Source of the DNA: Clostridiales bacterium
GTDB lineage: Bacteria; Bacillota; Clostridia; Lutisporales; Lutisporaceae
NCBI GenBank assembly: GCA_012842725.1
Contig: DUSG01000076.1
Span: 1 to 12,645, forward strand
Direction of reading: 5' to 3'
Length of the DNA stretch: 12,645 nucleotides
This document shows, one piece after another, positions 5,987-12,645 of the stretch; the first letter of the stretch is position 1; every line of letters begins with the position of its first letter. A program made the translations under genes and the position numbers. Below the pieces are notes generated by a model, which saw nothing but the letters and a program-made list of their open reading frames with translations, was not told the origin of the DNA and did no database searches.

Positions 5987-6523
5987 ATGAACGTGTTTAA
6001 TAGGTCAGTATTATTAATTTTTGCACTCCTCGTAGCTGTTTTCTCGCTGGCATTATTATTGTTAGCTTTACCATTCATTCCTATGCAATATGAAGAAGCC
6101 TTGAGGAAGTTTATTTTTGATAGTGATGTAACCACTTTGTTCGCTATAATTATGCTTCTACTATCTGTTAAATTTATTTTTAATGCCATGGAATCAAGTG
6201 GTAAATATGATTATCATATAACAAATAGAACTGAACTTGGTGAAATTAAGATATCATTTGATACAATTAAATCGATAGCACTATCGAGTATTAAAAATAT
6301 TAATTCCATAAAAGAAGCAAAAGCCCAAGTAAAAGATAACAAAGGAGACATTTCAATAATAGTTAATGTCGTTTTTGCAACTGGGACAATAATACCTGTA
6401 CTTTCTAAACAAATCCAGAATAGTGTCAAAGAAGCTGTTGAGTCTGCTACTGAAGTAACTATAAAAGAAGTGGTTGTAATAGTTGAAGAATCAAATAATT
6501 ATGGCAAAAGAAGGGTAGGCTAA
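5987..6523 (+). CDS. amaP: Alkaline shock response membrane anchor protein AmaP
   Basis: This 178-residue membrane protein starts MNVFNR, as AmaP proteins commonly do. In S. aureus, AmaP anchors Asp23 at the membrane. Two membrane helices lie at about 8-30 and 46-66, followed by a cytoplasmic C-terminal domain (about 83-168). That domain follows the Asp23 pattern: an opening strand ELGEIKISFDTI, a strand DISIIVNVVF, a helix LSKQIQNSVKEAVESATEV and an end strand IKEVVVIVEE. It therefore looks like a divergent Asp23-like domain joined to a membrane hairpin. The ribosome site AAAGGAGA (5965-5972) is 14 nt from ATG, rather long, but an in-frame stop at 5981 rules out any earlier start. The asp23 hairpin separates it from that gene, and the DUF2273 gene begins 2 nt after its stop. 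Confidence 0.87.
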   Translation: MNVFNRSVLLIFALLVAVFSLALLLLALPFIPMQYEEALRKFIFDSDVTTLFAIIMLLLSVKFIFNAMESSGKYDYHITNRTELGEIKISFDTIKSIALSSIKNINSIKEAKAQVKDNKGDISIIVNVVFATGTIIPVLSKQIQNSVKEAVESATEVTIKEVVVIVEESNNYGKRRVG

Positions 6524-6525
6524 AA

Positions 6526-6753
6526 ATGAACAAGGATAAGCTAATGTTTTTTTTCATAAACCATCATGGTAAATTGATAGGGACATTAATAGGATTTTTT
6601 ATTGGAATATTATTAATAACTTTGGGTTTTTTCAAAACTATTGTTTTGTTAATATGTAGTGTAATAGGATATTATATTGGTAAAAAAGTAGATAATAAAG
6701 AAGATGTAGTAGAATTTATTGAAAGGATACTAAATATACAAGGGAAAAAATGA
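6526..6753 (+). CDS. DUF2273 family small membrane protein
   Basis: This 75-residue protein has two adjacent hydrophobic helices (about 16-33 and 36-52) rich in Gly and Ile, including LIGTLIGFFIGILLITLGFF. A charged C-terminal tail (GKKVDNKEDVVEFIERILNI) follows. Size, topology and position directly after amaP match DUF2273 proteins, which accompany Asp23/AmaP in many Firmicutes. The biochemical function is unknown; a role with AmaP at the membrane is inferred from context only. The stop codon overlaps the ATGA at 6750, and the nusB ribosome site begins within the stop codon. Confidence 0.82.
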   Translation: MNKDKLMFFFINHHGKLIGTLIGFFIGILLITLGFFKTIVLLICSVIGYYIGKKVDNKEDVVEFIERILNIQGKK

Positions 6754-6758
6754 GGAGG
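6752..6758 (+). promoter_or_regulatory. Ribosome binding site that sets the nusB start
   Basis: GAGGAGG overlaps the DUF2273 stop codon and precedes ATG 6771 by 12 nt. An in-frame ATG at 6750 lies before this site and would add seven residues (MRRIIVF) absent from the usual NusB N-terminus. Confidence 0.65.
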
Positions 6759-6770
6759 ATTATAGTTTTT

Positions 6771-7238
6771 ATGAATAGACGCTTTTTGAGACAAAGTGCA
6801 TTTAAAATACTATTTAGCTATAATTTTAACAAAGATAGTATTAATAATTATTTATATGAAAAAAATGAAGTATCTGAAGAAAATAATATATTTTTTACTC
6901 ATGACGATGAGGATGATTCAAAATTAGATAAACTTAGTGAAAAAGATAAGCAATTTCTTTATAACTTAGTTAAAGGTACTGTAGACAATAGAGAGACCAT
7001 TGACAGCTTGATAAGTAAGAGTTTAAAGTCTTGGACATTGGACAGAATAGCTAAGGTTGATTTAACTATATTACGTATGGCTTTGTATGAAATGTTATAC
7101 TCAAAAGATGTACCTGTTAGTGTTGCAATAAATGAAGCTGTGGAACTGGGAAAAAAATTTGGTACCGATGATTCGGGAGGTTTTATCAATGGTGTATTAG
7201 GTAAAATAGCAAAAGAATTAGACAAGCAAGGTGAATGA
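6771..7238 (+). CDS. nusB: Transcription antitermination factor NusB
   Basis: NusB binds boxA RNA with NusE (ribosomal protein S10) and promotes antitermination of rRNA operons. This copy has 155 residues from ATG 6771. The N-terminus MNRRFLRQSAFKILFSYNF fits the arginine-rich first helix of the family. An acidic segment (about 31-60, with HDDEDDSKLD) spaces out the first helices and is longer than in compact homologs. The C-terminal half is clear: SWTLDRIAKVDLTILRMALY (87-106), VSVAINEAVELGKKF (117-130) and SGGFINGVLGKI (135-146). Start choice rests on the ribosome site GAGGAGG (6752-6758) and the family N-terminus. The TsaD-like gene begins 3 nt after the stop. Confidence 0.95.
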   Translation: MNRRFLRQSAFKILFSYNFNKDSINNYLYEKNEVSEENNIFFTHDDEDDSKLDKLSEKDKQFLYNLVKGTVDNRETIDSLISKSLKSWTLDRIAKVDLTILRMALYEMLYSKDVPVSVAINEAVELGKKFGTDDSGGFINGVLGKIAKELDKQGE

Positions 7239-7241
7239 ATA

Positions 7242-8198
7242 ATGTATTTTTTAGGTATTGATACGAGTTGCTATACCACATCAATTGGTGTAGTAGATGA
7301 GATGGAGAATTTAATATTAGATAAAAGAATAATTCTTAAAGTAAAGCCAGGTAACAGAGGTATAAGACAGTCTGAGGCATTTTTTCAACATGTAAAAAAC
7401 CTTGATGACTTAATAAAAGAAATATTCAATGACATAAAGCCTCATGAAATAAAAGCTATAGGCATAAGTTTTAAACCAAGAAATGTAGATAGTTCATATA
7501 TGCCCGTTTTCTATAGTGGTTTACATATTGGGAATATTTTAAAATATACATTGAATGTACCTGCTTATTTATTATCACATCAAGAGAACCACATATATGC
7601 AGGATTATGGTCTAGTAAGATCGACATTAAAAATCCAATAGCTGTATATCATGTTTCCGGTGGGACAACGGAACTTCTGTATGTTACTATGGATAATAAT
7701 AAATTGGACATAAAGATAATAGGTGGTTCTTCTGATTTATATGCAGGTCAGTTTATTGATAGAGTAGGTGTATCAATGGGATTGAATTTTCCATGTGGCG
7801 CTGAAATGGACATGCTTTCTAGAAATGCTATGACTGATGAAATAGTTATACCTGTATCAATTAGAGGAGAATACATGAGTTTTTCAGGACCAGAAACTTT
7901 TGTACAGAGATTAATTGAAAAAGGTAATTATGATAAAGCTTCCTTATCTAAGGCAATATTTATAAGCATAGCTAAATCTATAGAAGAAACTTTAATTTAT
8001 TCCAAGAAAAACTACGATTGGAGTGAAGTACTTTTAATTGGAGGAGTAACATCTAATTCTGTGATAAAGGAGTATTTAAAAAGTAGTAAAAGGCTAAAGA
8101 CTTTTAACATTAATGTCATATTTGCTCAAAAAGAATATGCAACGGATAATGCAATAGGGGGAGCTGTATATGCAAGAAAGTGTTATAGAAGGGGTTAG
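7242..8198 (+). CDS. Divergent TsaD/Gcp (Kae1) family paralog
   Basis: This 318-residue protein of the TsaD/Gcp (old name O-sialoglycoprotein endopeptidase, M22) fold has an ASKHA-type ATPase core. Features seen: the opening GIDTSCYTTSIGVVD (5-19); the metal-site motif HQENH with H113 and H117; the nucleotide loops VSGGTTEL (138-145) and LLIGGVTSN (264-272); DLYAGQFIDRVG (165-176); SFSGPETFVQR (213-223); and YATDNAIGGA (299-308) with D302. True TsaD makes the tRNA t6A modification. This copy differs: the usual GPGLxGSLLVG block is replaced by FKPRNVDSSYMPVFYSGLHIG-type sequence (78-98), and SGGHTQL becomes SGGTTEL. It is probably a paralog of unknown job, with the canonical tsaD elsewhere in the genome. 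The ribosome site AAGGTGA (7225-7231) precedes the ATG. Its 3' end overlaps xseA by 29 nt. Confidence 0.85.
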   Translation: MYFLGIDTSCYTTSIGVVDEMENLILDKRIILKVKPGNRGIRQSEAFFQHVKNLDDLIKEIFNDIKPHEIKAIGISFKPRNVDSSYMPVFYSGLHIGNILKYTLNVPAYLLSHQENHIYAGLWSSKIDIKNPIAVYHVSGGTTELLYVTMDNNKLDIKIIGGSSDLYAGQFIDRVGVSMGLNFPCGAEMDMLSRNAMTDEIVIPVSIRGEYMSFSGPETFVQRLIEKGNYDKASLSKAIFISIAKSIEETLIYSKKNYDWSEVLLIGGVTSNSVIKEYLKSSKRLKTFNINVIFAQKEYATDNAIGGAVYARKCYRRG

Positions 8199-9411
8199 AG
8201 TTTTTTCAGTAACTGAAGTAAATTTATATATAAGGCATATGCTAGAAAAAGATAACTTATTATCTCATATATACATAAAAGGGGAAATTTCAAATTTTAA
8301 AGTACATACATCAGGACATGCATATTTTTCTCTGAAAGATAAACAATCAATTATAAAATGTGTAATGTTTAGAAGCAACCTATCCAGAATTAAATTTTTA
8401 CCTGAAGAAGGTATGCAGGTTATAGTAAGAGGTTATATATCTATATATGAAAAAGACGGTCAGTATCAATTATATGCAGAAAGTCTTATTGCTGATGGTG
8501 CAGGAGAGTTATATAAAGCGTATGAACAATTGAAGAAAAGATTAGAAATGGAAGGTCTTTTTGCACCAGAAAATAAAAAGCCTCTACCATTACTTCCAAA
8601 AAGCGTTGGAATCGTAACATCTCCAACGGGAGCTGTTATTAGGGATATAATTTCTGTTGGGAAAAGAAGAAATCCTAATATAAATATTTATTTATATCCT
8701 TCTCTTGTTCAAGGAGAAAAAGCTGCCGAAGAAATAGCGGAAGGAATTAATTTTTTTAATAAGTTCAATAAAGTAGATGTTATAATTATTGGTAGAGGAG
8801 GAGGTTCTATAGAAGAATTGTGGTGTTTTAACGAAGAAATAGTTGCAAGAGCTATATTTAATTCTAAGATACCGGTTGTATCAGCTGTAGGACATGAAAC
8901 AGATTTTACTATAGCTGATTTTGTAGCGGATGTTAGAGCAGCAACACCGTCAGCTGCAGCAGAGATGGTTTTTCCAGATAAGCAACAGTTGGCTTTATAC
9001 ATAAAGAAATTACAAAGTAATTTATACTCATCGGTGATATCATTTATTAGGAACAAAAAAGTATTTTTGAGGGAGTTGACAGCAAGGAGCTCTTTTAGAC
9101 ATACTGAGACTAAAATACTTAATTATAGGCAATCATTAGAAAATGTAAGGGAAAGTCTCGATGATAGTATAAAATCGATAATAAAAAATCATCGCGATAC
9201 TTTATATTTATATAATGAAAAACTAAATTTATTAAACCCGGCTTCTTATTTAAATAGAGGATATGCTTATGTTAAGAAAGCAAAATCAGGAGAAATAATT
9301 AATACGATTAATAAAATAGAAAAAGGAGACATTTTAAACATATATTTTAAAGATGGCTACGTATCGTCATCAGTAATTTCAATATGTAAAGGGGATAAAA
9401 ATGAACAGTGA
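8170..9411 (+). CDS. xseA: Exodeoxyribonuclease VII large subunit
   Basis: XseA is the large, catalytic subunit of exonuclease VII, which degrades single-stranded DNA from both ends and serves in repair. The 413 residues are close to the normal length. An OB-fold DNA-binding domain is at about 10-110 (FSVTEVNLYI, then IKGEISNFKVHTSGHAYFSL). The catalytic domain begins near 120, with SVGIVTSPTGAVIRDI (145-160), the glycine-rich IIGRGGGSIEELWCFNEE (206-223) and SAVGHETDFTIADFVADVRA (238-257) followed by ATPSAAAE. A long coiled-coil-like region comes next (about 270-350), then a C-terminal segment (NPASYLNRGYAYV). ATG 8170 follows the ribosome site GGGGGAG (8157-8163), which lies inside the upstream gene. 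The two frames overlap by 29 nt, pointing to coupling. It overlaps xseB by 11 nt. Confidence 0.97.
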   Translation: MQESVIEGVRVFSVTEVNLYIRHMLEKDNLLSHIYIKGEISNFKVHTSGHAYFSLKDKQSIIKCVMFRSNLSRIKFLPEEGMQVIVRGYISIYEKDGQYQLYAESLIADGAGELYKAYEQLKKRLEMEGLFAPENKKPLPLLPKSVGIVTSPTGAVIRDIISVGKRRNPNINIYLYPSLVQGEKAAEEIAEGINFFNKFNKVDVIIIGRGGGSIEELWCFNEEIVARAIFNSKIPVVSAVGHETDFTIADFVADVRAATPSAAAEMVFPDKQQLALYIKKLQSNLYSSVISFIRNKKVFLRELTARSSFRHTETKILNYRQSLENVRESLDDSIKSIIKNHRDTLYLYNEKLNLLNPASYLNRGYAYVKKAKSGEIINTINKIEKGDILNIYFKDGYVSSSVISICKGDKNEQ

Positions 9412-9634
9412 ATTGAGTTTTGAAAAAGCTATGGAAAGGCTTGAAGAAATAGTCAATCAATTAGAGAGCGGAAATTTATCTTTAGAGCAAGCAATAGAGA
9501 TTTATAATGAAGGCGTAAAACTATCATTATATTGTGATGCTAAATTAAATGAAGCAGAAGGTAAGATTATGAAAATATCATATGAAAATAACACCTATAA
9601 AGAAATAGAAATTAGTAAAGAAGTAAAGGAGTAA
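9401..9634 (+). CDS. xseB: Exodeoxyribonuclease VII small subunit
   Basis: XseB is the small subunit that binds several copies along the XseA coiled coil. This 77-residue protein shows the family pattern over residues 6-58: FEKAMERLEEIVNQLESGNL, SLEQAIEIYNEGVKLS, then AKLNEAEGKI. These are two helices forming a hairpin. The ribosome site AAGGGGAT is just upstream, inside xseA, and the ATG overlaps the xseA stop by 11 nt, so subunit ratios are probably set by coupled translation. The stop codon lies 3 nt before ispA, whose ribosome site AAAGGAG is within the last xseB codons. Confidence 0.96.
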   Translation: MNSELSFEKAMERLEEIVNQLESGNLSLEQAIEIYNEGVKLSLYCDAKLNEAEGKIMKISYENNTYKEIEISKEVKE

Positions 9635-9637
9635 ATT

Positions 9638-10519
9638 ATGAATCTAAAAGAATTTATTGAAAAATATAGTGATTTAATTGAAGAAAATCTGACATTGATA
9701 TTTAATAATGGCTATGAACTACCTGTAATTGAAGATGCTATGAAATATAGCCTTCTTGGAGGAGGAAAAAGATTAAGGCCTCTTTTAGCCATTATGACAT
9801 GTCAAATGTTTGACGGTTCAATAGAAGAGGTTATGCCATATGCTTGTAGCATAGAAATGATACATACATATTCTCTTATTCATGATGATTTGCCTGCTAT
9901 GGATAATGATGACTATAGAAGAGGCAAGCTATCAAATCACAAAGTATATGGTGAAGGTTTTGCAATTTTGGCGGGAGATGCTTTATTGAATACTGCTTAT
10001 GAAATATTACTTAATAATATTCTTAATAAGCCAACGGAAGAAAGAATTAAAGCAGCTTACATAATTAGCAAAGCTGCAGGTTTAGAAGGAATGTTAGGCG
10101 GTCAAGCAATGGATTTATATTATGAAAACAGAAATATTGAAATTGAAAGATTAGATCAGATGCATAGAAGAAAAACCGGTGCATTGATTAAAGCTTCTTT
10201 AGAGGTTGGTGCTATATTATCTAAAGCTGAGGAAGATGATATCAGAAGAATTAGTATATTTGGAGAAAATCTAGGGAAAGCCTATCAGATTTCTGATGAT
10301 ATTTTAGATGTTATAGGTTCACAGGAAAAAATGGGTAAAACCATTGGTAAAGATGCTAAAAGCAATAAATCAACCTATGTAAAGCATTTTGGAATAAATC
10401 AGTCAAAAAAGATTATGATTGATACTGTGAATGATGCAAAAAAAGCTGTAGAAAAATATGGAAGTAAGGCTAATTTGCTAATAGAACTAGCTGATTTTGT
10501 AGCATACAGAGATAAATAA
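9638..10519 (+). CDS. ispA: Farnesyl diphosphate synthase (short-chain polyprenyl synthase)
   Basis: This enzyme condenses isopentenyl diphosphate with dimethylallyl and geranyl diphosphate to make farnesyl diphosphate, the precursor of undecaprenyl phosphate and quinones. The 293 residues fit bacterial FPP synthases. Motifs: GGGKRLRP (41-48); the first Asp-rich motif DDLPAMD (83-89) with the two-residue insert of bacterial type II enzymes; GEGFAILAGDALL (105-117); GGQAMDL (154-160); KTGALI (179-184); and the second Asp-rich motif DDILD (220-224) followed by GKTIGKD. Residue 78, five before the first motif, is Tyr, an aromatic residue that fits a farnesyl (C15) product. Product length cannot be proved from sequence. 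The ribosome site AAAGGAG (9625-9631) is 6 nt before ATG. Confidence 0.95.
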   Translation: MNLKEFIEKYSDLIEENLTLIFNNGYELPVIEDAMKYSLLGGGKRLRPLLAIMTCQMFDGSIEEVMPYACSIEMIHTYSLIHDDLPAMDNDDYRRGKLSNHKVYGEGFAILAGDALLNTAYEILLNNILNKPTEERIKAAYIISKAAGLEGMLGGQAMDLYYENRNIEIERLDQMHRRKTGALIKASLEVGAILSKAEEDDIRRISIFGENLGKAYQISDDILDVIGSQEKMGKTIGKDAKSNKSTYVKHFGINQSKKIMIDTVNDAKKAVEKYGSKANLLIELADFVAYRDK

Positions 10520-10532
10520 AGGGGGATAATTT

Positions 10533-10976
10533 TTGAGTTTTTTTGAAGGAATTATTCAAAATAAAGCATTGATATCAAGCCTTACAGCGTGGTTTATTGC
10601 TCAATTTTTAAAAATATGCTTAACACTTTATAAAGAAAAAAAATTGGATATAACAAGGTTCGTTGGTTCAGGCGGCATGCCAAGTTCCCATACAGCTTTT
10701 GTAACTGCTCTAGCTACTTCAATAGGTAAACTAAACGGATGGAATTCAACTTCTTTTGCTATAGCTTTATGTTTTGCTCTTGTGGTCATGTATGATGCTG
10801 CAGGAGTAAGGAGAGCTGCTGGCAATCAAGCAAAAGTTTTGAATATAATCATTCAGGATATTGCTCATCATAAACCTTTGGCTGAAGAAAAGCTAAAGGA
10901 ACTTATAGGACATACTCCGAAGGAAGTTTTAGCTGGTGCTATTTTAGGTATTATTGTTTCTAATTTATTATTATAG
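10533..10976 (+). CDS. Divergent PAP2 family membrane protein (YuiD/DUF212-like)
   Basis: This 147-residue membrane protein belongs to the divergent PAP2 family, represented by B. subtilis YuiD. It has hydrophobic helices at about 11-31, 52-66, 74-90 and 132-147. Conserved blocks are RFVGSGGMPSSHTA (42-55), holding the PSSH resembling the PSGH of PAP2 phosphatases, and VMYDAAGVRRAAGNQA (85-100). A clear third PAP2 motif (SR then His and Asp) is not seen, so phosphatase activity is uncertain. The start is TTG 10533, after the ribosome site AAGGGGGAT (10519-10527). It lies between ispA and dxs, suggesting but not proving a polyprenyl-phosphate substrate. Confidence 0.88.
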   Translation: MSFFEGIIQNKALISSLTAWFIAQFLKICLTLYKEKKLDITRFVGSGGMPSSHTAFVTALATSIGKLNGWNSTSFAIALCFALVVMYDAAGVRRAAGNQAKVLNIIIQDIAHHKPLAEEKLKELIGHTPKEVLAGAILGIIVSNLLL

Positions 10977-10999
10977 AAAATACAAAGGCAGGTTTGACT

Positions 11000-12645
11000 A
11001 TGTACAAATACTTGGATAAGATAAATAGTCCTGAGGATTTAAAAAAGTTAAATTATTCAGAGTTGAAAGAAGTCTGTCAGGAGTTAAGAGATTATATTAT
11101 AAATGTAGTATCAAAAAATGGCGGCCATTTGGCTTCAAATTTAGGTGTTGTAGAGTTAACTGTAGCGTTGCATAGAGTTTTTGATTCTCCTAAGGATAAA
11201 ATAATATGGGATGTTGGTCATCAATGTTATGCTCATAAAATAATAACAGGTCGAAGAGATAGTTTTACTACTATTAGAAAACTTGGAGGTATAAGCGGTT
11301 TTCCAAAAACCAGCGAGAGCCCTCATGATATTTTTGAAACAGGTCATAGCAGTACATCAATATCAGCGGCTTTGGGTATGGCAAAAGCGAGGGATTTAAA
11401 AGGAGAAGATTATTCTGTTGTTGCGGTTATTGGTGACGGTTCTTTGGGCGGTGGTTTAGCACTGGAAGCATTAAACAATGCCGCACATTTGAATACAAAC
11501 ATAATATTGATTCTTAATGATAATGAAATGTCTATATCAAAAAATGTAGGCGGATTAAGTGCTTATTTAGGAAGGTTAAGAACAGAAAAATTGTATTTTA
11601 AATTTAAAAGAGATTTAGAATTCATATTAAATAAAACTCCACTTGTAGGGAAAAAAATTTATAATATAGCTTCTAAATGTCGTGATAAATTTAAGTATTT
11701 AATAGTGAAGGGTATAATTTTTGAGGAATTGGGATTTAAATATTTCGGCCCAATAGATGGTCATGATATTAAAACTATGGAAAGAATCATATCGAATGCT
11801 AAAGAATATAAAAAACACCCTGTTTTGATTCATGTTATTACAAAAAAAGGGAAAGGATATAGAATTGCTGAAGAAAATCCAGAAAAATTCCATGGTATCA
11901 GTTCTTTTGATATCAATACTGGAGAAACATTAAATGATGCCAATAATAAGTCTTATTCTGAAATTTTCGGTAATAAGATGATTGAATTAGCTGATAAAGA
12001 TTCAAGAGTAATTGCGGTTACTGCAGCTATGCCTGATGGAACAGGATTAAAGCAATTTGCAAAAAAACACAAGAATAGGTTTTTTGATGTTGGAATTGCA
12101 GAACAGCATGCGGTTACATTTTCGGCAGGTTTAGCTAAAGGAGGATTTAAGCCATTTTTTGCTGTTTATTCTACGTTTCTTCAGAGAGCATATGATCAAA
12201 TACTCCATGATGTATGTCTGCAAAACATTCCTGTAATATTTGCAATCGATAGAGCTGGATTGGTAGGACAAGATGGTGAAACTCATCAGGGTATTTACGA
12301 TATTTCTTATCTTAGAAGTTTGCCTAATATTACAATTATGAGCCCAAAATCGGGAAAAGAATTAGAAGATATGATGGAATTTGCTTTAAAGATAAACGGA
12401 CCTGTTGCGATAAGATATCCAAAAGGAGAAGCTCCAAGTTTTGATTTTAAAGATACTCCTATTGAATATGGAAAAGGTGAAGTATTATTTGATGGTAATG
12501 ATGGAATTATTATAGCTGAAGGAACTATGATATCTAACGCTGTTAATTTATGTAAACTATTAAGAAATAATAATATAAATATGATGTTAGTAAATATGAG
12601 ATTTATTAAACCTTTAGATGAGAATTTACTAATTAAATTAGCAGA
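11000..12645 (+). CDS. dxs: 1-deoxy-D-xylulose-5-phosphate synthase (3' end cut by window)
   Basis: DXS joins pyruvate and glyceraldehyde 3-phosphate with thiamine diphosphate, the first step of the MEP isoprenoid pathway, and also feeds thiamine and pyridoxal synthesis. The frame runs from ATG 11000 to the window edge without a stop: 548 codons of about 620, so roughly 70 C-terminal residues are missing. Motifs: GGHLASNLG with H43; IWDVGHQCYAHKI; the diphosphate site GDG (145-147) with D146 and N175 as expected magnesium ligands; NDNEMSIS; FDVGIAEQHAVTFSAG with catalytic E368; and DRAGLVGQDGETHQG. The usual GDGxLTGGM reads GDGSLGGGL here, a small departure. The ribosome site AAAGGCAGG (10984-10992) precedes ATG. 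Only 23 nt separate it from the PAP2-like gene and no promoter is visible, so it is probably co-transcribed. Confidence 0.96.
   Translation, partial: MYKYLDKINSPEDLKKLNYSELKEVCQELRDYIINVVSKNGGHLASNLGVVELTVALHRVFDSPKDKIIWDVGHQCYAHKIITGRRDSFTTIRKLGGISGFPKTSESPHDIFETGHSSTSISAALGMAKARDLKGEDYSVVAVIGDGSLGGGLALEALNNAAHLNTNIILILNDNEMSISKNVGGLSAYLGRLRTEKLYFKFKRDLEFILNKTPLVGKKIYNIASKCRDKFKYLIVKGIIFEELGFKYFGPIDGHDIKTMERIISNAKEYKKHPVLIHVITKKGKGYRIAEENPEKFHGISSFDINTGETLNDANNKSYSEIFGNKMIELADKDSRVIAVTAAMPDGTGLKQFAKKHKNRFFDVGIAEQHAVTFSAGLAKGGFKPFFAVYSTFLQRAYDQILHDVCLQNIPVIFAIDRAGLVGQDGETHQGIYDISYLRSLPNITIMSPKSGKELEDMMEFALKINGPVAIRYPKGEAPSFDFKDTPIEYGKGEVLFDGNDGIIIAEGTMISNAVNLCKLLRNNNINMMLVNMRFIKPLDENLLIKLA

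Noticed and set aside
8709..9056. Open frame of 115 codons on the minus strand inside xseA
   Set aside because: It lies wholly antisense to a well-conserved catalytic region, has no ribosome site or family resemblance, and is explained by the codon pattern of xseA.
9075..9105. TTGACA inside xseA as an internal promoter
   Set aside because: No acceptable -10 box lies 16-18 nt downstream.
11156..11893. Two minus-strand open frames within dxs (11156-11347 and 11699-11893)
   Set aside because: They are antisense to an intact, motif-rich dxs frame that continues to the window end.
1..12645. CRISPR array, tRNA, rRNA or riboswitch
   Set aside because: No regularly spaced repeats, no cloverleaf or ribosomal sequence and no long structured leader were seen on either strand.

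Overview
The window is AT-rich and every gene supported here is on the + strand. A complete spoIIIA operon, Gram-positive Shine-Dalgarno sequences and several TTG starts point to a low-GC, endospore-forming member of the Clostridia. The species cannot be fixed from this sequence alone.

Layout. (1) Bases 1-218 are the 3' end of an insertion-sequence transposase. A perfect hairpin terminator (168-199) lies inside the end of its reading frame. (2) Bases 290-5439 hold all eight genes of the spoIIIA operon, spoIIIAA to spoIIIAH, close together or overlapping. In the mother cell these build the SpoIIIA-SpoIIQ channel: an ATPase (AA), a GspF-like protein (AB), small membrane proteins (AC, AD), a polytopic protein (AE) and three ring-building-motif proteins (AF, AG, AH). 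(3) A good sigma-A promoter (5446-5474), with a 14-bp palindrome in its spacer, drives an Asp23/Gls24 gene (5518-5910). A 14-bp-stem hairpin (5917-5952) separates that gene from its partners: the AmaP membrane anchor (5987-6523) and a DUF2273 membrane protein (6526-6753). (4) From 6771 to the window end runs a tight housekeeping string: nusB, a divergent TsaD/Gcp-family paralog, xseA, xseB, ispA, a divergent PAP2-family (YuiD/DUF212) membrane protein, and dxs, which is cut off by the window edge.

How the genes relate. Region 2 is a sporulation machine of the mother cell. Region 3 is an envelope-associated Asp23 module. Region 4 mixes transcription antitermination (NusB), DNA repair (exonuclease VII) and isoprenoid supply (DXS at the pathway entry, IspA making farnesyl diphosphate). 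A membrane phosphatase-like protein sits between the two isoprenoid genes. From amaP to dxs the gaps are about 35 nt or less and no terminator is visible, so this is probably one transcription unit, fed by reading through the hairpin after asp23.

I found no clearly new multi-gene system. The best leads are the TsaD paralog that lacks the TsaD glycine signature, the PAP2-like protein in an isoprenoid context, the palindrome in the asp23 promoter, the transposase frame that runs past its own terminator, and the non-ATG starts in the spoIIIA operon. No stretch over 300 bases lacks a gene. The longest non-coding gaps are 219-289, 5440-5517 and 5911-5986, each described below.
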